64,000 nt of DNA, from NCBI GenBank assembly GCA_037126765.1, contig JBBCBC010000022.1, positions 19,621,758-19,685,757 on the forward strand. The letters run 5' to 3'. The notes beneath the pieces were generated by a model. It did no database searches and had not been told where the DNA came from. It worked only from the letters and a program-made list of their open reading frames with translations. The first letter of the stretch is position 1; every line of letters starts with the position of its first letter. This DNA comes from Stenogyne calaminthoides (lineage: Eukaryota; Streptophyta; Magnoliopsida; Lamiales; Lamiaceae). Both the position numbers and the translations under genes were made by a program. Shown here piece by piece: positions 46,073 to 56,727 of this stretch.

Positions 46073-47723
46073 TGTTGGGAAATCTGTATTTTAGTTTTGA
46101 TGGAAGTTCCAAAACAGGTTGTAATAGGATCAGTCAGACCTGTTAGCTGACTGATGACTTTGAATCAGATTAAGATGACCAGCTGAAATGTATAGATAGC
46201 TGATGAAAAGATAGGTCACATATTGAGGGCGAACTCAATATGTATAAGTCAGGTCGAAGTATCAGATGACCTAGATAAGGTCAGATGATCAGAAGCTAAG
46301 AACAGATCAAAAGATAAGAAGTCAGAAGATCAGGTGAAGACAGAAGACACTGAAGACTCAGATAAGCTGAAGACTCAGATAAACCTGAAGGCTCAGATAT
46401 ACTTGAAGACTCAGATAAACCTGAAGACTCAGTATGACTGAAGACACTGAGGCTCAGAGTCACCTGAAGATCAGAAGACTACCAGAAGACCTGAAGACCT
46501 TCATCAGACGAGTCTGCATATTGTGCTAAGACAATCTGCATCAGAAGACTCTACAAGGTAGACTGATCAGTTTTCTGATCAAGTCAGCTCGCACCTGGCA
46601 TCAACCAAAATGGTACACCAGACAAGACGAATAATCTAAAAAAGAATATCAATCGTCTAACGGACAAATTACTGAAGTGCCGCCTCGCGAAGCCAAAGAG
46701 AAAGCGACACGTGCAAAAAAAGAGCTGACAATGCGGGATTCGACGCTGCGGACATAAACGACGCTAATCATGCCTACGACCAAGCCGATATTCGGAGCAC
46801 GTCACAATCATATCCTAAAACCTACCTAATAAAGCCCAAAATTCAAATTGCTCTCCAACGGCTCTTTGATTTTGAGGTCTATAAAATGGGATCGATCTTC
46901 AAATTGAAGAATACTAAGAACCAACACGGAGACACCGCATCGAGCAGACTGAAAAAGAAGCAAAAACTATAGAAGAATTTCCGCTCAAAGAACACCAAAA
47001 TTGAAGATTATTCTTAGAGTGTTCATCCCATAGTTCTTAGCAAGAAATCCTATCCACTAGAATTTGGCTACATAAACACCAGGATAGATTTCCAGTTGGA
47101 ACCCTCAACATTCTTGACCCAAACTCAAGTTAGGTTAAGTTTGTTACCGCAAGATTTTAGACTAGGGATTCTAGTTTCTGATTTCTGGGATCGGTTGAGT
47201 GTGAACTCGATAAACATTTGTTGAGTGTTGGACTAACACATAAAACTAAGTCAAGTCGGTTAAGTTCGGTTAAGTTGCCCCTGTGTTAAGGGAAGAGTGG
47301 ACGTAAGACGGGTTTCATCTGAACCACTATAAAAATCTTGTGTGCATTTACTTATTTTTTATTGCTTTACACTATTCACACAACTGAGCTTAAAACTGCA
47401 TACATATTCTAAGTTAATATCAGTTTGCACCAAGCAACTGATCTGATCAGGTTGACACCTTAGTTAGCCGATTCAAAACTGACTTGAGAATCTGATTTGA
47501 TAAAATTGGTTTTTCACACGGGTATTTACAAGCTTCCGCACTCTCAGTTAAACTGACAGATATCAAACTGATCTGTCCTCAGGCACTCAGTAAGATTGAA
47601 CATCAGTCCAAACTGACTCACTAGCACTCTGATCAGGCAAACTGCAATCACACCTGATCTGCACGAAAAGTTTTTCAGAAGTCTATTCACCCCTCCCCTC
47701 ACGAAACCCGTTCGGGACCTACA
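46073..47723 (+). mobile_element. Solo LTR of copia family A with perfect target duplication
   Basis: It starts TGTTGGGAAATCTG and ends CGTTCGGGACCTACA (1651 bp). It is flanked by CATGT at 46068-46072 and CATGT at 47724-47728. Removing it and one CATGT restores the copia D reading around ...DVPYA. A TATA box TATAAAA lies near 46879 and a tandem CTGAAGACTCAGATAAAC array at about 46345-46445. It is the product of LTR-LTR recombination of a former full element. Confidence 0.95.
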
Positions 47724-47728
47724 CATGT

Positions 47729-48365
47729 GCAATTGGGTCAATCATATACGCCATGACTTGCACTAGGCAAAACGTAGCCTACACTATCAACATCATTGGT
47801 AGATACCAACAGAATCCGGGTGAGTCTCACTGGATTGTTGTCAAAACCATTCTTAAGTATCTTAGATGAACTAAAGAATGTTTCATTGTCTACAGTGGAC
47901 AGTCAGAACTAGTAATAACTGGTTAAGCTGACTCAAGTTTCTAATCCGACTGTGATGATTACAAATCACAGTTAGGTTACATTTCACTCTCAATAATTAG
48001 GCGGTCAGTTGGAATAGTTCCAAGCAAAACAACCGCAGATTCAACAACCGAAGTTGAGTACATTGTTTTATCAGAAGCCTCTAGGAGGCTGTCTAGATTT
48101 TATAGTTCTTAAGAGAACTAGGGGTAGTTCCGAGTGCCAGTTGTCTAATAAAGTTGTATTAAGACAACGTTGGTACGAATGCGCAAGCAAAGGAACCGAG
48201 ATCAGCAAACAGAAACAAGCATGTGCCTAGACTTATCATTTGATCTGACAAATCATAAGGATAGGAGAAATGGAATTAAAATGTATTCCTGCATATTTAA
48301 TTTAGAAGATCATTTCACCAAAACACTGAGTGTTCATGTACACACTAGACATTTGATGGTCTAGG
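47729..48365 (+). pseudogene. Copia D RNase H pseudogene, continued after the solo LTR
   Basis: It resumes as AIGSIIYAMTCTRQNVAY, IIGRYQQNPGESHW, then ADSSF in place of the first RNase H Asp motif, and TTADSTTEVEYIVLSEASR with the catalytic Glu. The end shows HFTKTLSVHVHTRHL. TAA/TAG stops near 47923 and 47953 and several later ones make it non-coding. Confidence 0.7.
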
Positions 48366-48395
48366 GGTTAGACATGTAGGTGATTGACTCTAGTC

Positions 48396-48407
48396 CAAAA
48401 GGGAGAT
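48396..48407 (+). other. Polypurine tract of copia D
   Basis: CAAAAGGGAGAT directly before the LTR start TGTTAGTG. Confidence 0.75.
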
Positions 48408-50035
48408 TGTTAGTGTTAGTGTCCTAGAGACAATCTATTGTAAGGGCATAATGCTCGGTGATATTCAGCTTGATTTAATATTATAGTTCACTTAATATTA
48501 ATGTATGACAAAACACTTGTTTGAATATTATGTTTGATTGTTTGCATTTATTCATATAAGTGTTCCCTTGAGTCATTGTTATCATTGAGGTTGTGAGAAC
48601 TCAGATGACTTAAGCATGATTCTCAAATAGCCCCGATCAAGGATCATCAAGAATGGGATATTGATGATGCAATGGAGATTGGTGTGCGATCTGCATCATA
48701 CTCTTAGAGAGTGTGGTAAGATCTCAGTTACTACGAGATACTAGGTATCTCACGATGGATGTACAAATACCGAAGAGGGTATTGGTATACCCATCTGAGA
48801 AACCGTTTGATGTAAGTCCACAATATGTGTCTACGGGTGTGTCGGTTAGTGGGAGTGATGCGATACTCCTTTGACTTGAGGTCAATACGCACGACATATA
48901 TGGAGTGATGAACTTTGACCATGACCGACGCTTGCACCTGTCTATGGGTAGATATGGCTTGGATTGGGTTCATCACGAAGTGTGTGTGCGTGGTAGTTGA
49001 GCCAAGAATAAGATTCATTCCTCAATGTGGATTTAGAGAGAATACTCATCTTCTCATCATAATTGGATCTAAGTCATCGTCCGATGCACTTCAACTTAAA
49101 CTTTGTGGCAAAGTGTGACATACATGATCAATTAGTTAGAGATAATATGATTAAGTTATTTGAATAGACACTTCATCATGTTCAAGATTTAATCGAGTAT
49201 TCATGAATGAAAAGAGGAAATCGTAATAACCCATGTTTCAGTTACAGGTAAATGCACATTTCCTCGCAACGTACCTAATATATTGAGAATGTCTGATTTA
49301 TTGTCTAGGGTTCAATTAAGACCGTTAGTTTGACTAATCACTCGATATATCATGGCCTATGGGTCACACAACAAGTAACAGTTGTTTATTAATTATATTT
49401 GGTTGATTAAATATTATATTGGATATTAATATTTAATTTGTGGATAATATAATAATAATTATATTTAGAATTAATTAATATTACTATTTAATTAAATTAG
49501 ATTTAATTAAATAGAATTCCCAATAATAATATATGAAATATTATTATTATAGGATTTAATATATATGGAATCAAATCCGTAGAGATTTAATATACATGGA
49601 ATTAAATCCATAGAGATTTGATATACATGGAATTAAATCCGTAGAGATTTTGTGTGTCGGAAATAAATCTAAGAGATTTATTTTATTAGGATTTTTCCTA
49701 ATAAAGGTTAGCTCAAGATTTAAGTTGGGCCTCTCCTATATATATATGATCTCTTGGGAATTCATTATACGTGAGTTCATGTTTTCTCCATAAAATCTCT
49801 AAGTTAGAATTTTCCTAGCAAATTCATCTAGGAGATTCAACGCTGGCAGATCTGTGCAAATTAGTAAACGACTGTTACGTGGATACCATAGTTGAGGAAT
49901 CTGTGTACGAATTGCTGTAAGAATTCTGTTTACGTTTACTCGTATTTAATTATGCAATTAATTGTTCGTTGTTGGTGTACTGTTTATTTTCGCTGACATA
50001 TATATAACGTGTTTACGTGCCTCTATATTCCAACA
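48408..50035 (+). repeat. 3' LTR of copia D
   Basis: It starts TGTTAGTGTTAGTGTCC and ends CTATATTCCAACA (1628 bp). It is collinear with the solo LTR at 5819-7356 and the inverse of 8198-9794. It contains a run of short repeats near 49555-49660 around GGAATTAAATCC.TAGAGA.TT (three or four units). Confidence 0.85.
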
Positions 50036-51440
50036 TGCAAATGGGTATACAAGAGAAATAGAGGATCGGACGGTAAGGTTGAGACCTTCAAGGCTAGGCT
50101 TGTGGCAAAAGGATATACTCAGAAAGAAGGGATCGATTCATGCTTAAGTCCATCCGCATTCTCCAGGCAATAGCTGTGCATCTTGATTTCAAAATCTGGC
50201 AAATGGATGTCAAGACAGCATTCCTTAACGAAAGTCTTGAGGAAGAAATCTATATGCGCCAACCCGAAGGTTTCATTGCGAAAGGTAAAGAACATCTGGT
50301 TTGCAAACTAAAGAAATCCATTTATGGACTTAAGCAAGCATCCCGGCCTTGGAACCAATGTTTTGATCAAGTAATTAAAACCTATGGTTTCAATCAAAAC
50401 GAGATTTATGTGTATAAAAAGTGTGATGGATCTGCATTGGTCTTCTTAGTACTATAAGTAGGCGACATTCTGCTCATCGGGAACGATGTAAAGGTGTTGT
50501 CAGATGTGAGGGTGTGTCTGTCAAATCAGATTGACATGAAAGACTTGGGAGAATCCGGTCATATCTTAAGGATCAAAATCACTCGAGATCGGAAGAAAAG
50601 AATGATCGGTTTATCCCAAACTTCATACATAAACACTATTTTGAAACGATTCAACATGCAGGATTCAAAGAAAGGTTTCTAATCTTTCAGGCATGGAATC
50701 CATCTGTCGAAAAAAATGTGTCCAAAGACACAAAATGAGATAGATGACATGAAGGGAATCCCATATACATCAGCAGTTGGAAGACTCGTGTATGCAATGT
50801 TGTGCACGAGACTAGATATTTACTTTGTCATTGGCATGGTAGCAAGATATCAGAGTAATCTGGGAAAGAGCACTCGACGACTGTTAAAAATTTTCTTAAG
50901 TACCTGAAAAGAACTCAGGATAGAATGTTGATTTATCAATCAGACAATATTTTCCCAATCGGATACACGAACTTAGATTTCCAATCAGATATAGACTCCA
51001 TAAAATCTACCTAGGGAAGTGTGTTCTGTCTGGGAGGTGCAAGCTTAACATGGAGAAGCGTAAAGCAGAAATGCATTGTCGATTCTACCATGGAAGCCGA
51101 ATATGTAGCTGCTTGCGAAGCGGGGAAAGAGGAGGTATGGCTCAAGAACTTCTTAGTGGACTTGGATGTAGTTCAGAATTTGCCCAATACCATCAAGGTT
51201 TACTGTGATAATGCCGGAGCAGTTGCAAATTCAAGGGAACCAAGAGCCCACAAAGTTAGCAAACACATTGAAAGAAAATACCATCTTATACGAGAAATCG
51301 TTAAGAGAGGACATATAGAGGTGGCAAAGATCGCATCGGAAGACAACCTAGCAGATCCATTCACAAAAGGTCTGCCTCAGAAAACATTTGAGAGCCATGT
51401 GGAAGGAATGGGTGTCAAGTGCATTGCCAATCTGCTTTGA
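50036..51440 (+). pseudogene. Copia B2 reverse transcriptase and RNase H pseudogene
   Basis: Frames 50140-50457, 50494-50682, 50716-50907 and 51021-51440 cover the region. RT shows DFKIWQMDVKTAFLNESLEEE and SIYGLKQASRPWN; the YVDD box has decayed (a TAA and VGDIL at 50455-50470). RNase H shows DSTMEAEYVAACEAGKEE, VYCDNAGAVANSREP and HIERKYHLIREI, and ends at a normal stop after GMGVKCIANLL. A short deletion near 50130-50140 removes the segment normally following KEGID. It is less damaged than copia B but not open throughout. Confidence 0.8.
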
Positions 51441-51554
51441 GTATAAGTGGGAGAAATGTATTAGGTTAGTGTACGTAAAATGTAGATGACACGTAGAACA
51501 TGAGACTAGCTGTAGGGTATACTTAAAAGCAGACTTTGAGTATAAGTAGGAGAT

Positions 51555-52779
51555 TGTTGGGGTTATACGTGAAAGTATGCTTTTACGTAATAACGAACTA
51601 ATGTAACTCTTATTTACTGAATATAAATGTTTCATCACTGTTGCTTTAAATATAAATGAATGTAAATTATTTATTGTAAATCGTTCAAATATTAGTACAA
51701 TATTACATTATAGTTAATGTGGTGATACCCGATCATAGAAGATCACATTAACAGTTCTTTGTAAATAAAGTACAACTTCACAACCTAGATGGAATTTAAA
51801 ACTCCATTGGTAGAGGTTGAAGTGCAAAGCTCTGATTGGTTTGTCTTGACCAAGAGATTACAATAACACATTATGATGTGCTGAAGAGGACCTACAAAGA
51901 GGATAAATTCTTCCGTACTTACTTAAGGGATGAAGAATTAGACCTCAGTTGTTATTGATTTCTTAACCTCTGTGACTTAAATAGAATTGCATGTAATTGA
52001 TACTTATTGCTTTGATCTGTGTTGGGTTTAGAGTCAGACAGTGATTCTATACTTTGCATTTTGGGAAATATTATTAATTATATGGCAATTGCTAAGATTT
52101 AATACAAAGCAACGTGTGCAAGCAAGTCTTGCGTGATTTGTCCCCTTGGTGGGCTCACAAGTTTTATCTTACCAAATCTTGCAAGTGGAAATTTATAACC
52201 AGTATGGATAATAATGTTGAGCTGTCTTTACTCCAAGGACAAAAGATATTAATTAATATAAAACTTTTCAGTGGCTTAATTCATTAATGGACTAAATAAT
52301 CTTAAACACGGGAAATAATAACCAGGAGTTATATTTTCATAATATGGATTAAGATGGATAGTTCAATATTATTTTTATAGTGGAGTAAATTAATTTTAAT
52401 GAGTTTGAATAATATTTTGGCTTAATATTAAAGTTTCATAGTCCATTGGAGGTCCAATCTTAATTCTACTAAAGGCCTCTCAAATAACTCAATATAAGTC
52501 CAATTAATGAAAAGGAATAGAAAATATTATTGCCTATTTTTCCTTGAAATATTCGAAAATTATGGGACAAGAAAGGGGAAAAATTTTCTTGATTTTCTTG
52601 AAAACATTTTTATGGAAAAAGATAAGTATTCTTGTAATATAAGATTATCCCATAAATTCAAGAAATAAAATCTTATCTTCTTGTGCATTGTTTTTTCAAA
52701 AAAAAATGGAGATAAGGGAAGAAAAGATATTTTGTGATTAATATGAAAAATAGAATATATGAGATATATTCAAGATTGT
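51555..52779 (+). repeat. 3' LTR of copia B2, cut by gypsy G2
   Basis: It starts TGTTGGGGTTATACG after AAGTAGGAGAT and follows the copia B LTR (for example the blocks around GGTTTGTCTTGACCAAGAGA) to ATATATTCAAGATT near 52777. The remaining 500 bp or so of the LTR is absent. Gypsy G2 begins there; its 3' flank, where the rest might lie, is lost. Confidence 0.8.
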
Positions 52780-52879
52780 TGTTGTGTTCGATATAATTAA
52801 TCAAATTAATCGTACACGTCAGAGGGACACGTGTATTATTCAATTATTAAAATACCATGCTCGATGGATAAGTGTGCTC

Positions 52880-53060
52880 GTCGCTTTCCAACCAAACAAG
52901 TTTGTTCGCCAGCTCGCCGCTTGCCAACCAAACAAGTTTGTTCGCCAGCTTGCCGAGCAAACAGGTATGTTCGCCACTTGCCAACCAAGCAAGATTGCCC
53001 GCTAGCTTGCCGAGCAAACATGTATGCTCACCACTTGCAGACAAAGCAAATATGCTCGCA
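52880..53060 (+). repeat. Tandem repeat in G2 LTR, unit about 50 bp
   Basis: Around four imperfect units, each containing CCAACCAAACAAGTTTGTTCGCCAGC or decayed versions of it (first 20 bases CCAACCAAACAAGTTTGTTC), with GAGCAAACAGGTATGTTCGC in later units. The frames predicted here on both strands are only periodic repeats. Confidence 0.7.
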
Positions 53061-53199
53061 GCTCGCCAAATCTGGCATGATGACCTGATGCTATCCTGAG
53101 ATGATCCTGAAGATATGTTGATCTGATCAGTCGAGCTGATCAGATCAGGCAAGAAGAAAATAGATAGCTTGAGTCAAGTGACCTGAGGGTCAGGATGTC

Positions 53200-53345
53200 T
53201 GAATTCAGAAAAGCTGAACTCAGTAAGGCTCAGATAACCTGAAGGCTCAGATAACCTAAAGGCTCAGATAATCTGAAGGCTCAGATAACCTGAAGGCTAA
53301 GATGACCTGAAGGCTCAGATAACCTAAAGGCTCAGATATGCTCAA
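53200..53345 (+). repeat. Tandem 17 bp motif array in G2 LTR
   Basis: About seven units of CTGAAGGCTCAGATAAC with small changes (CTAAAGG, TAATCTG, GATGACC). The unit is nearly the same as the 18 bp unit in the LTRs of copia A. It lies upstream of the TATA box. Confidence 0.8.
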
Positions 53346-53951
53346 TGAGGACAGTGTTCCGGTATAATATTGATATGGCCAAAGGGGCGAACAGGGCAAT
53401 CAGTCGAGCAAAAGATGATTTGGATTACCAAAAGAGTGCCTTATAAACAAGTAAATGCAAAGATCAACCAGGAAGACAAAATTAGAAAAGTGGCAGCATC
53501 ACATGAGTTCTTGCAAGACACAAAGTCTCCAGCTCATGCTAGACAAACCAACTCATGCTTGTCAAAGTACTATAAATAGAAGAAAAAATAACAAGAGATA
53601 GGTTGAGAAAAATTCCAGAGTTCAAAAAAAAAGATTTCCCAGAGTGGTGAGGTTCAGAAAAAATTCCCAAGTACTCTCATACATTGAGAAAAATCCCTAG
53701 CACTCACACACTTACTCTCCAAATCATCTTCTATCATGGAAGTTTTCCCCATGAGAAGTATCATGTATTGTATATGTAAATCTATAAATATGATATCCCT
53801 GGCTTGGAATGCCCCCAGAGTAGTCATTTACTGACGCACTGGGTCAACAATTTCCTATTATTTACTGTATATCATACACGTACTTATTTTGTTTGTGAGT
53901 TGTTATCAAATTAGCCACATAATATTCTCCATAAAAAATGACTCGCAACAA

Positions 53952-53968
53952 TTGGCGCTAGAAGGAGG
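53952..53968 (+). other. Primer-binding site of gypsy G2
   Basis: TTGGCGCTAGAAGGAGG follows the LTR end CAACA after one base. Tat-lineage elements usually have TTGGCGC at this point. Which tRNA primes was not determined. Confidence 0.6.
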
Positions 53969-54026
53969 GTACAAAAAACCAACCCATACACAATCCCGTA
54001 GATAGCCGAGGCATAAAAAAAATATA

Positions 54027-55772
54027 ATGCCTCAATCTAGGAATACTCAGATGGAGAGGTCGGGACAGAGCCGACCTCACGCTCAGAAAGAGGCTCAACA
54101 TCAGCCTCACAAAAATCAAACCGCGGAAACCATCAATCTTGAAGATATCGCCAACGATCCAGCGGCCAAAACAAAGGCCATCACTTTCTTGTTGCGAGCA
54201 CAGAAAGAGAGGGCCGAAAAGGAGTTGGCCAAGTTGAAAGTTCAAGATGATGATGATCGACGCTCGCGTACACCTGATAGCGAGCAAGTTAAGTTGAAAG
54301 CTGCACGGAAGCGGGCCAACAAAAAGGCAGATAATATGTCGGACAACGAGCAGCCTCAAGGGTCCAGACCATCAGCGTTTTGATGTTTGAGGCTCTCCGT
54401 TAAAGACCGAATCAGCAATCATAGGCGACAGGATCCCGGGAGGGAACAGCCGATGAACATACCGGCTCCCTCAGATCCTCATGATCGCCCGCATCCCGAA
54501 CAAAAATCTGCTGGAACTAAATTGTCTATCCATCATCGATTGGGTAGTCAAGGACGAACTTGGAAAGGGGGACTGCCCCATCATGAGCATGACCCCCTGG
54601 GTCCTCATGATGGGACACAACCCCGATCCAAGTCTGTCAGTTCCACGAAATTTGCAGAAATGCAAAAAGCAATCGAAGGTTTACAGGCCAACCTAGGCGC
54701 AACGAAAGGACTCCCTCGGGCAAGCACAATGCCCTGCTCGCCACTAACACCGGCGATCATGGCAGCCGAAATACAAGAGAAAGTGGCAAAGATCAGACCA
54801 CCAATTCCTATGTTCGATGCTGAGTCTGACCCACATGTTCACTTCAGCAAATATTCAGATTTTATGATCGCCATGGGCGCCACCGACGCGACGCAGTGCA
54901 GATCATTCCACATGACGTTGGGCGACCGTGCCCACAGATGGGTCTCTACTCTGCCCGCTGCGTCCATCACGTCTTTCGCTCAGTTGGGACAGAAATTCCT
55001 GTCCCATTTCTCATCCATGTGTGCTCGCCCAGCACCAAAACAAAGGTTGGCACATTTCTCCCAGCTAAAGGGTGAGTCAGATCGAGCATACATCGAAAGA
55101 TTTGACAAATGTTTGTACGATGGAGCCCCAGTTGAAGAGGATGCCAAGATCCTCACGGTGGTCGGAGGCCTGACCCTGAATACGGATATGTGGAAAGCCA
55201 TGCATCAGGATTGGCCAAACACATATGCCGAATTCCGAGAGCGAGCAGCCAAGATTATGGCCATGCAGGATCTGCTCACCCAATCACGATTAGGTCAGGA
55301 AGCAACAACAAAAAGTGTTTTTGGTAAAAAAGTAATGAATGAGGGGGGGTATAAACCCCCAGGATTTTTTAAACCATTTGAAGAAAGAGCAGAAGCAAAT
55401 GCCCTACGAAGTCTTCTGGGCGTTTCAGCGGAAACAATATTTAATCAAATTAAAGATCGGGACATGTTGGATAAGCCACGAAGAATCATAATGGATAAAA
55501 ATCGGCTTAATGCTTCCAAGTTTTGCAGTTATCATGAGTACATCGGACATAATACCGAAGAATGTCGCGATTTACTTCGCCAACTTTGGAAGTTATATGA
55601 AGAAAATTGTCTTACGCAGTTCCTCAAAACACCGGCGAGCAGAGACTTCCGAACAGAAAAAACAGGCGATCGTAGGGGTAAGCGTAAGGCCGAAGAGGCA
55701 TCTGATAGTGATCCCGAGCAATCCTACAAGAGGTCGGAATTACCCAAAAGAGGGTCACCTACCATGAGTTGA
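54027..55772 (+). pseudogene. gag: Gypsy G2 gag, one frame with a single internal stop
   Basis: ATG at 54027. The frame runs 582 codons with one TGA at 54381-54383. The N-terminal part is charged and probably coiled-coil (AQKERAEKELAKLK). The retrotransposon gag domain lies at about 54780-55270 (ATQCRSFHMTLGDRAHRW, SFAQLGQKFLSHFSS, LKGESDRAYIERF). Then comes a zinc knuckle CSYHEYIGHNTEEC (C-x2-H-x4-H-x4-C, as is usual in Tat elements) and a basic tail RGKRKAEE. Gag builds the particle and binds RNA. It would be intact but for the one stop. Confidence 0.85.
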
Positions 55773-56727
55773 GGCCGGGAGAGTCAAGAAATCCACATGA
55801 TTCGTCCTGATTATGGTCCAGTGGGTGGATGCTATCAGGCACCGACATTATCGAACAGGCGAAAGAAGATAGAGATGCGTGCCATGCAAAGCATCCATCA
55901 GGTGAATGTGGTGAGCACATCAGCTAGCACGCCACCCTCTCACCAAATCATGTTCTCGGAAGACGATCTCGACGACATAATCACCCCCACAATGATTCTC
56001 TAACCATCAGCGCTCGTCTTCTCGGTTTGAAGGTGCATCGCCTCCTGGTTGATACATGAGCATATGCGAACATTCAGTTCGTCAACACTCTACACCAAAT
56101 GGAGAAGCAAGTTGGGGACTTGAGTAGTTATATAGAACCATGTGATCACACCATCATGGGTTTCGGGGAATCTGTAACCCGGCCCTATGGTATGATCAGG
56201 TTAGGAGTCGAGCTAGAGTCAACTTTAAATCCGAAGATCCGACGAACTAGAATGCTAGACTTTATAATCGTCGATGCTCCGTCTACTTATAACGGGTTTT
56301 TAGGTCACCCATTTATTCAGGAATTTAAAGCTACCTGTTTGACTTATTACTATTGTGTTAAATTTCCAACTCAAGAGGGGACGAGTAGCGTAAAAGGCGA
56401 CCAGAAAAAAGCTCGAGATTGTTTGCTGTCATGTGCGCCAGAAAAGCAAAACATCATTAACATGATGGACCAAACATGGGAGATCGGAGAATCAAGCCAA
56501 CAGGCGAATACGTTGCCAAGATACCCCCTTTTGACGAACACATCTCCACGGGCGGACATGTTGGGGAATGTATAATCCCAACAGGACATAGAACCTGGGA
56601 TGATAGCCCATATTCCAGATTTAATGAACATTGATCCGCCAAACGAGCTACCGGATTTAGAGTCTCGTGTAGGTTTTGAACCTATGGTGGTAGATGACGA
56701 ACACAGGGGGATGATCAAAGATCCTCG
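55773..56727 (+). pseudogene. Gypsy G2 protease and linker
   Basis: Frame 55797-56003 continues that of gag (HQIMFSEDDLDDI). A frameshift near 56005 moves on to SARLLGLKVHRLLVDT*AYANI, where the active site Asp-Thr-Gly is interrupted: the Gly codon reads TGA at about 56054-56056. The frame 56099-56575 shows the rest of an aspartic protease (ESTLNPKIRRTRMLDFIIVD, YNGFLGHPFIQEFKATC) and the linker. Another frameshift precedes 56728. The protease is dead. Confidence 0.75.

Larger units (their letters stand above)
42953..50035 (+). mobile_element. Copia D, 5'-truncated Ty1/copia element with 3' LTR
   Basis: The order is gag (42953 on), protease, integrase, RT, a solo LTR of family A (46073-47723), RNase H, polypurine tract and 3' LTR (48408-50035). 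The 5' LTR and leader are missing; the left edge is the end of a gypsy LTR. The right edge lies inside the RT of copia B2, so D was inserted in B2. The LTR matches the two D-family LTRs at 5819-7356 and 8198-9794. pol has many stops and frameshifts. Confidence 0.8.
50036..52779 (+). mobile_element. Copia B2, truncated copia of family B: RT, RNase H and part of 3' LTR
   Basis: It begins inside the RT (CKWVYKRNRGSDGK) right after the copia D LTR and goes on to RNase H, a polypurine tract and a 3' LTR. That LTR stops at about 52779 where gypsy G2 starts. The 5' half is not in the window. It matches copia B at 19020-20455 and 20565-21945. Here D is inserted in B2, and G2 is inserted in B2's LTR. 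Confidence 0.8.
52780..53950 (+). repeat. 5' LTR of gypsy G2
   Basis: It probably starts TGTTGTGTTCG (the exact base is uncertain within 52777-52783 because of a TTG repeat) and ends ACTCGCAACA at 53950. A TATA box TATAAATA lies at 53571-53578. The R/U5 segment GGCTTGGAATGCCCCCAGAG resembles the G1 LTR. Two tandem arrays lie in U3 (52880-53060 and 53200-53345). Confidence 0.8.

Noticed and set aside
52831..53152. Several periodic frames on both strands with repeated Cys/Leu/Val segments
   Set aside because: They reflect the tandem repeats of the G2 LTR, not proteins.
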